A stretch of 26,520 nt of DNA from Deferribacteres bacterium (GTDB taxonomy: Bacteria; Thermosulfidibacterota; Thermosulfidibacteria; Thermosulfidibacterales; Thermosulfidibacteraceae): NCBI GenBank assembly GCA_013153205.1, contig JAADEW010000045.1, positions 1 through 26,520 on the forward strand, written 5' to 3'. The position numbers were made by a program, and so were the translations under genes. This document shows positions 23,208 through 26,520 of the stretch, piece after piece (position 1 is the stretch's first letter; each line of letters starts with the position of its first letter). Under the pieces are notes generated by a model. That model saw only the letters and a list, made by a program, of their open reading frames with translations, made no database searches and was not told the origin of the DNA.

Positions 23208-24603
23208 CGCACACCCCCAATTCATGAGCCCTCTTTACAGCCTCCATAAGGGCTTTCAGCTTGTTGTTAACCTCCTCGTATTCCTTCTCGGGAACGCTGT
23301 CGTAAACTATCCCGGCTCCCGCCCTCAAAGTCACCTTTCCCTTTTCAAACCTGGCAGAACGAATGGTGATGCAGGTATCAAGTTCGCCGCTGTAGCTCAT
23401 GTAGCCCACACAGCCTGCGTAAAAGTCTCTGGGAGAAACCTCGTATTCGTCTATCAGCTCCTGAGCCCTCACCTTGGGAGCGCCGCTCACAGTCCCCGCG
23501 GGAAAGGTCATTCTAAGAAGCTCAACGGGCTCAATTCCTTCCCTGAGAGAGCCAACAACGGAGGAAACAAGGTGTATCACATGGGAATAGACCTCAGCCT
23601 CCATAAAGTCCGGCACGGATACGGTTTCCGGCTCGCAGTAGGTGTAAAGGTCGTTTCTTGCAAGGTCCACGAGCATAAGATGCTCCGCCCGCTCCTTCTC
23701 GTCAGACTTGAGCCGGGCGGCAATTTCCTCAATATTCTTTCCCACAGGATATGTTCCAGCTATGGGTTTCATGTAAGCCTTTCCCCCGGAAACCTTGAGG
23801 TGAACCTCCGGAGACGAACCGCAGAAGACTCTACCGCCGAACTTGAGAAAGAACATGTATGGAGAAGGATTTATCCTCCTCAGCATCCGGTAGAAATTAA
23901 CAGGATTCAAGTTCTCTCCGAAAAGGGTCAGCCTCTGACTCAAAACCACCTGTATGGCTTCACCCCTTTCTATTTCCGCTTTCAGAGCCTTCACGCGCTC
24001 TTCAAACTCTCTTTTCGTGAAATCTGACTCAACCTGAAAGGAAGAAGCCCGGGAAGAAGAGAAAGAAGAGCAACCCCTGAGGAGCTCCTTTTCCATACCC
24101 TCCAGAATCTCCCCGGCTTTAGTATAATCTTCAAGAGGGGTTTTTCCCCTTTTCACCACGCACACTGCAAAAAGCCTCTGTCTGAAGTTGTCCATAACGA
24201 AAAAGCGCTCCACCTTCATAAAAAGCCCCAGGTCTTCTCCCTCCCGCACCTTTTTCCTTAAAAGCCCCGTGTAGTTTGAAGCTCCATACCCAAGAATCCC
24301 CACCAATCCCCCGGTAAAACCCCCGAAATCTTTATAAACGGGAGAGGAAGCCTTCACCGATTTCAAAAAGGAAAAAGGGTCATCTTCAGCCGAATAGACC
24401 TCTTCAGGAAAGCCGAAAAATGTGAAGCGGGAAAAATCCTTTTTCACATCGGCGCTTTCAAGAAGAAAAAGGCTTTCCCTATTTCTATGAGCCATGAGAA
24501 AGAGCGAAGGGGTAAAGATGTCCGTCATAAGCTCTTTATAAACAGGAATCCTATCGTATCTGTCCCAGAGCCCGGCAAAATCCTCGTAATCAGGATAAAG
24601 CAT
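23188..24603 (-). CDS. trpE: Anthranilate synthase component I
   Basis: Forms anthranilate from chorismate with ammonia delivered by TrpG, the committed and feedback-inhibited step. The 471-aa protein contains the LLES segment (residues 47-50) that forms the tryptophan feedback site, and the chorismate-binding domain with IQVVLSQRL, PSPYMFFLKF, CGSSPEVHLKV, DLARNDL, TFPAGTVSGAPKVRAQELID and the terminal GAGIVYDS. The usual PIAGTRPRG reads PIAGTYPVG at residues 280-288. The start is the ATG at 24603 with GGAGG 7 nt upstream. A longer in-frame start at 24651 lies inside the terminator stem and is rejected. It is the first structural gene behind the trpL attenuator. PabB is an alternative, but the operon context and LLES support TrpE. 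Confidence 0.96.
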   Translation of the reverse strand: MLYPDYEDFAGLWDRYDRIPVYKELMTDIFTPSLFLMAHRNRESLFLLESADVKKDFSRFTFFGFPEEVYSAEDDPFSFLKSVKASSPVYKDFGGFTGGLVGILGYGASNYTGLLRKKVREGEDLGLFMKVERFFVMDNFRQRLFAVCVVKRGKTPLEDYTKAGEILEGMEKELLRGCSSFSSSRASSFQVESDFTKREFEERVKALKAEIERGEAIQVVLSQRLTLFGENLNPVNFYRMLRRINPSPYMFFLKFGGRVFCGSSPEVHLKVSGGKAYMKPIAGTYPVGKNIEEIAARLKSDEKERAEHLMLVDLARNDLYTYCEPETVSVPDFMEAEVYSHVIHLVSSVVGSLREGIEPVELLRMTFPAGTVSGAPKVRAQELIDEYEVSPRDFYAGCVGYMSYSGELDTCITIRSARFEKGKVTLRAGAGIVYDSVPEKEYEEVNNKLKALMEAVKRAHELGVCDAFAGG

Positions 24604-24615
24604 CTCTACACCTCC

Positions 24616-24657
24616 AAAAATAAAAAAGGCCGTGGACCCTATCAGGCCCACGGCCTT
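24616..24657 (-). terminator. Second trp leader terminator (segments 5:6)
   Basis: On the trp mRNA, AAGGCCGTGG (24657-24648) pairs with CCACGGCCTT (24635-24626) over 10 bp with a 12-nt loop, followed by TTTTTTATTTTT, the first bases of which also close the stem. It ends one base before the GGAGG of trpE. It is a complete intrinsic terminator in its own right and shares the GCCGTGG/CCACGGC core with the terminator upstream. Confidence 0.85.
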
Positions 24658-24666
24658 AAACGCACC

Positions 24667-24706
24667 AAAACAAAAAGCCGTGGGCAGAGGACCTGCCCAC
24701 GGCTTT
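24667..24706 (-). terminator. First trp leader terminator (attenuator, segments 3:4)
   Basis: A 14-bp uninterrupted stem (24706-24693 with 24687-24674) and a 5-nt loop GTCCT, followed on the mRNA by a U-rich tract TTTTTGTTTT. The inner 11 bp are GCCGTGGGCAG/CTGCCCACGGC, so the hairpin is very stable. It is the attenuator expected to form when tryptophan is plentiful. Confidence 0.92.
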
Positions 24707-24730
24707 AAAAACTGCTAAAGGGACAGGTCC
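24689..24730 (-). promoter_or_regulatory. trp antiterminator pairing (segments 2:3)
   Basis: GGACCTGTCC (24730-24721) can pair with GGGCAGGTCC (24698-24689) over 10 bp with a single G-U. This uses the 3' arm of the leader hairpin and the upper 5' arm plus loop of the first terminator, so it excludes both. It is the alternative fold expected when a ribosome stalls at the Trp codons. The pairing is read by eye; the function follows the known logic of trp attenuation. Confidence 0.75.
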
Positions 24731-24743
24731 CCTACGGGACCTG
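24724..24743 (-). promoter_or_regulatory. trp leader 1:2 hairpin
   Basis: CAGGTCCC-GTAG-GGGACCTG is a perfect 8-bp stem with a 4-nt loop. The first arm encodes the last leader-peptide codons after the three Trp codons, and the loop includes the TAG stop. It would act as the pause hairpin and keep segment 2 from pairing with segment 3. A ribosome halted on the Trp codons would cover the first arm. Confidence 0.8.
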
Positions 24744-24791
24744 CCACCACCACATATTCAGAGTCAGATTTATGTCAGCCTTCGCATACAT
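24732..24791 (-). CDS. trpL: trp leader peptide with three consecutive Trp codons
   Basis: A 19-codon frame encoding MYAKADINLTLNMWWWQVP, ending in TAG inside the loop of the 1:2 hairpin. The TGG TGG TGG run lies directly upstream of segment 1, exactly where ribosome stalling would release segment 2. The peptide is a tryptophan sensor rather than a functional protein. No Shine-Dalgarno precedes the ATG at 24791, and the promoter places the transcript start only about 4-5 nt before it, so translation is probably leaderless. Leaderless trpL translation is known in Sinorhizobium. An internal ATG directly before the Trp run (24755, MWWWQVP) is a second possible start, but it also lacks a ribosome site. 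Confidence 0.85.
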   Translation of the reverse strand: MYAKADINLTLNMWWWQVP

Positions 24792-24802
24792 AATTTAAAT
24801 TT

Positions 24803-24831
24803 ATATTACCATTGACCAAACAGCAAGTCAA
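24803..24831 (-). promoter_or_regulatory. trp operon promoter
   Basis: On the minus strand, TTGACT (24831-24826, 5 of 6), an exact 17-nt spacer and TAATAT (24808-24803, 4 of 6). The expected start is near 24796, a few bases before the trpL ATG. No Trp repressor operator is recognisable. It stands back to back with the porin promoter in an A+T-rich patch. Confidence 0.75.
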
Positions 24832-24848
24832 CAACCAAAAACAATTTC

Positions 24849-24877
24849 TTGACAAAAATTCCATTTAGTGGTATTAG
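24849..24877 (+). promoter_or_regulatory. Promoter of the outer-membrane protein gene
   Basis: TTGACA (24849-24854, perfect -35), 17 nt, TATTAG (24872-24877, 4 of 6). The start is expected near 24884, giving a leader of about 105-110 nt. The -35 boxes of this and the trp promoter are separated by only 17 nt, so a regulator bound between them could touch both. Confidence 0.7.
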
Positions 24878-24898
24878 GGAGCAAAACTATTTTTTAGT

Positions 24899-24911
24899 AG
24901 CGTTAAACGCT
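24899..24911. repeat. 13-bp palindrome just downstream of the porin promoter
   Basis: AGCGTT-A-AACGCT is a perfect 6-1-6 inverted repeat about 15 nt after the expected transcription start. It could be an operator or a small 5' stem. The leader from here to the gene otherwise shows only the ribosome binding site and a possible 25-codon frame at 24918-24995. Confidence 0.35.
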
Positions 24912-24991
24912 GTTGTTATGAGTGTTAAAGGGATTATAAAGTTGAGCCTTATTCAGCGTATTATAAAAAACCATTATAAAGGAGGTGTTGA

Positions 24992-26520
24992 ATGAGACGG
25001 CTTGTTCTACCGTCCCTGCTCTTAATCGCGGCACTGCTTTTATCGCTACCCTCTTACGCAAAGCTGATACCCGAAGCCAAGAGCGGATTCAGCAGTGTAA
25101 GGATAGCCACAAAGTCGGGTATCGAAGTGAGATTCGGTATGAACGAGATATTCCACGTCAACTGGCTCAAAAACTACGACTTCTACGATGACGCTTCTGA
25201 CCCTCTTCTTTACACCGACCCGGAAGGAGCGATAAGGGACAACTTCATATTCCATCAGGTCTATTTCCCCGTGGATTTCGTGAAGAAAGACCAGTGGAAA
25301 GCCCATGTGGTCTTCTCCTACAAGGGTTCAGACTTTGACCAGGGACACGATGCCAACTACGATGCCTTCAACGGAGTTGACTACGACAGGTGGCGCGTTG
25401 AAAGGGCGGCCTTCTCCTTCAAGCTCAACTTCCTGCCCTTTAACGCATGGCTTGAAGTGGGACACGACTCTTACATTGCAGACTATTTGTTAATCTATGG
25501 TGACGACGACCCCGGTATAAGGCTTTATGGAAACATTGACAAGCTCACCTTTGACATCAAATACCTCAGAAAATCCGAGCAGACCGATGTGGTTGACTTT
25601 GGAACAGACTCCAACAGAGACATCTTCGCCGTTAACTTAGGATACGACTTCGGCAGAATGTTCAAACCCCATTTTATCTTCGCATGGGACAGAAACGGTG
25701 CCATGACCAACTGGCAAAGCCTTCCTGCAGTTCCTGATGCGGTGGCATCCCAGTGCCTTCAGGCCCTTGCCCAGTGCAAGGCAGGAAACCTCACCGCCTG
25801 TCAGATGGTCAAGAGCATGCACAACTGCATGTTCTCCAATCTTACGGACGTTTTGAGCGGTGGAAAGCTCAGCAAATACTCATCACTTCCTGTGTATGAT
25901 GCCGGCACATGGGACATCTACTACCTCGGACTCACATCAACGGGTATAATCGGACCCTTCAGGTATTTCGCCGAGTTCACCTACCAGTTTGGAGATGTTG
26001 ACCTCAAAAAGAAGAACCAGATGCTCATGCCCGACGGGGACTATGAAGACCACTTTGATGTCAATGCATGGGCGGGTATGCTTCTTCTCGCCACAGACCT
26101 GGGCTACAAATTCCCCTCTCTGGGCAGATTCATAGTGAGCTTCGGAGGAATATACTTCTCCGGTGATGACGATGCAAACGACAACGACCTCGGCGGATAC
26201 ACCGGAATAACGGAAGGGTTCCGCTTCTTCCCGCTCACAGGGTTCTACACAATCCCCGTCCACGGCGGAACGGAAAACCCCGTCATAGGAACCCCTTCCT
26301 ACTCCTGGAGCCCCAAAGGCTGGGGAGTGGGACCGGGAACCGGTGCACTGCTCGGACAGCCTCTTGACCTCTACAACGCCGGATATCACGGAGACAACCC
26401 CGGACTCTGGGCACTGCTGTTAACTGTTGACTGGTATCCCACACCCAAGTGGGAGATAAAGGCACAGGTCAAATACCTTGAGTGGGTTGATACCGACCCC
26501 ATTGAAACACAGCTTGGAGA
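24992..26520 (+). CDS. Putative outer-membrane porin-like beta-barrel protein (cut by window end)
   Basis: Family not recognised with certainty. The visible 509 residues begin with a Sec signal peptide: MRR, a hydrophobic core (LVLPSLLLIAALLLSLPS) and a likely cleavage after YA at about residue 23. The mature part has many alternating aromatic/polar strands with Asp/Asn/Gly-rich turns, as in large porins of the alginate-export or phosphate-selective kind. This suggests a 14-18-strand barrel in the outer membrane. A loop at residues 255-279 contains four cysteines (C255, C262, C270, C279), rare in porins and possibly disulfide bonded. GGAGG at 24981-24985 precedes the ATG by 6 nt, a strong site consistent with high expression. 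It is divergent from the trp operon. An S-layer or filament protein is less likely given the signal peptide and strand pattern. Confidence 0.75.
   Translation, partial: MRRLVLPSLLLIAALLLSLPSYAKLIPEAKSGFSSVRIATKSGIEVRFGMNEIFHVNWLKNYDFYDDASDPLLYTDPEGAIRDNFIFHQVYFPVDFVKKDQWKAHVVFSYKGSDFDQGHDANYDAFNGVDYDRWRVERAAFSFKLNFLPFNAWLEVGHDSYIADYLLIYGDDDPGIRLYGNIDKLTFDIKYLRKSEQTDVVDFGTDSNRDIFAVNLGYDFGRMFKPHFIFAWDRNGAMTNWQSLPAVPDAVASQCLQALAQCKAGNLTACQMVKSMHNCMFSNLTDVLSGGKLSKYSSLPVYDAGTWDIYYLGLTSTGIIGPFRYFAEFTYQFGDVDLKKKNQMLMPDGDYEDHFDVNAWAGMLLLATDLGYKFPSLGRFIVSFGGIYFSGDDDANDNDLGGYTGITEGFRFFPLTGFYTIPVHGGTENPVIGTPSYSWSPKGWGVGPGTGALLGQPLDLYNAGYHGDNPGLWALLLTVDWYPTPKWEIKAQVKYLEWVDTDPIETQLG

Noticed and set aside
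24604..24651. Longer start for trpE
   Set aside because: The codons lie within the second terminator hairpin and its U-run. The ATG at 24603 has a near-ideal GGAGG.
24626..24743. Repeated hairpins as a CRISPR or REP-type array
   Set aside because: There are only three hairpins with different lengths and no regular spacers. All are explained as leader segments of one attenuator.
24616..24791. T-box or TRAP-type control of the trp operon
   Set aside because: No T-box sequence or specifier-loop architecture and no run of GAG/UAG repeats. The Trp-codon leader peptide explains the structure better.

Overview
The window is a gene-dense bacterial chromosome segment (about half G+C by eye) with very short intergenic gaps, frequent start/stop overlaps, and heavy use of AGA/AGG for Arg and ATA for Ile. 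A flagellin, an outer-membrane porin-like protein, GatC and a complete trp operon point to a motile, diderm, tryptophan-prototrophic bacterium. The codon habits and short, compact proteins suggest a thermophile from a deep-branching or Desulfobacterota/Aquificota-like lineage. That placement is inference; no rRNA or species marker is present.

Layout. (1) 1-735, minus: the N-terminal part of a flagellin gene behind a textbook sigma-28 promoter and a ~130-nt leader with two CsrA-type hairpins. (2) 754-3174: a divergent pair, a GlcF-like Fe-S protein (minus) and a GlcD-like FAD oxidase (plus), probably one 2-hydroxyacid dehydrogenase. (3) 3166-13923, minus: a tightly packed eight-gene run glmU-glmS-clc-pcrA-gatC-gyrA-rnhB-yraN, mixing UDP-GlcNAc synthesis, a CLC anion transporter, DNA repair/topology and tRNA amidation. 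(4) 13980-18500, plus: uvrC-hslO-clc, with a second CLC transporter. (5) 18517-24831, minus: a complete trpEGDCFBA operon behind a trpL leader. (6) 24849-26520, plus: a divergently transcribed outer-membrane protein, cut by the window end.

The most interesting region is the trp leader (24616-24831). A sigma-70-type promoter sits so close to a 19-codon leader peptide with three consecutive Trp codons that the message would be nearly leaderless. Behind it lie a 1:2 hairpin, a strong intrinsic terminator (3:4), and then a second intrinsic terminator (5:6) directly before the trpE ribosome binding site. Segments 2:3 can form a 10-bp antiterminator, and the freed segment 4 can form a perfect 9-bp helix with segment 5. 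This suggests a cascade in which one ribosome stall disarms two terminators in succession. The second strong signal is the flagellin leader, where two consecutive hairpins present ANGGA hexaloops, one containing the Shine-Dalgarno sequence, as expected for CsrA control of flagellin translation.

The other genes are recognisable housekeeping families. Starts were chosen from ribosome binding sites and family alignment from memory, so several N-termini (glcD, hslO, the first clc, yraN) are less certain than the rest of the protein.
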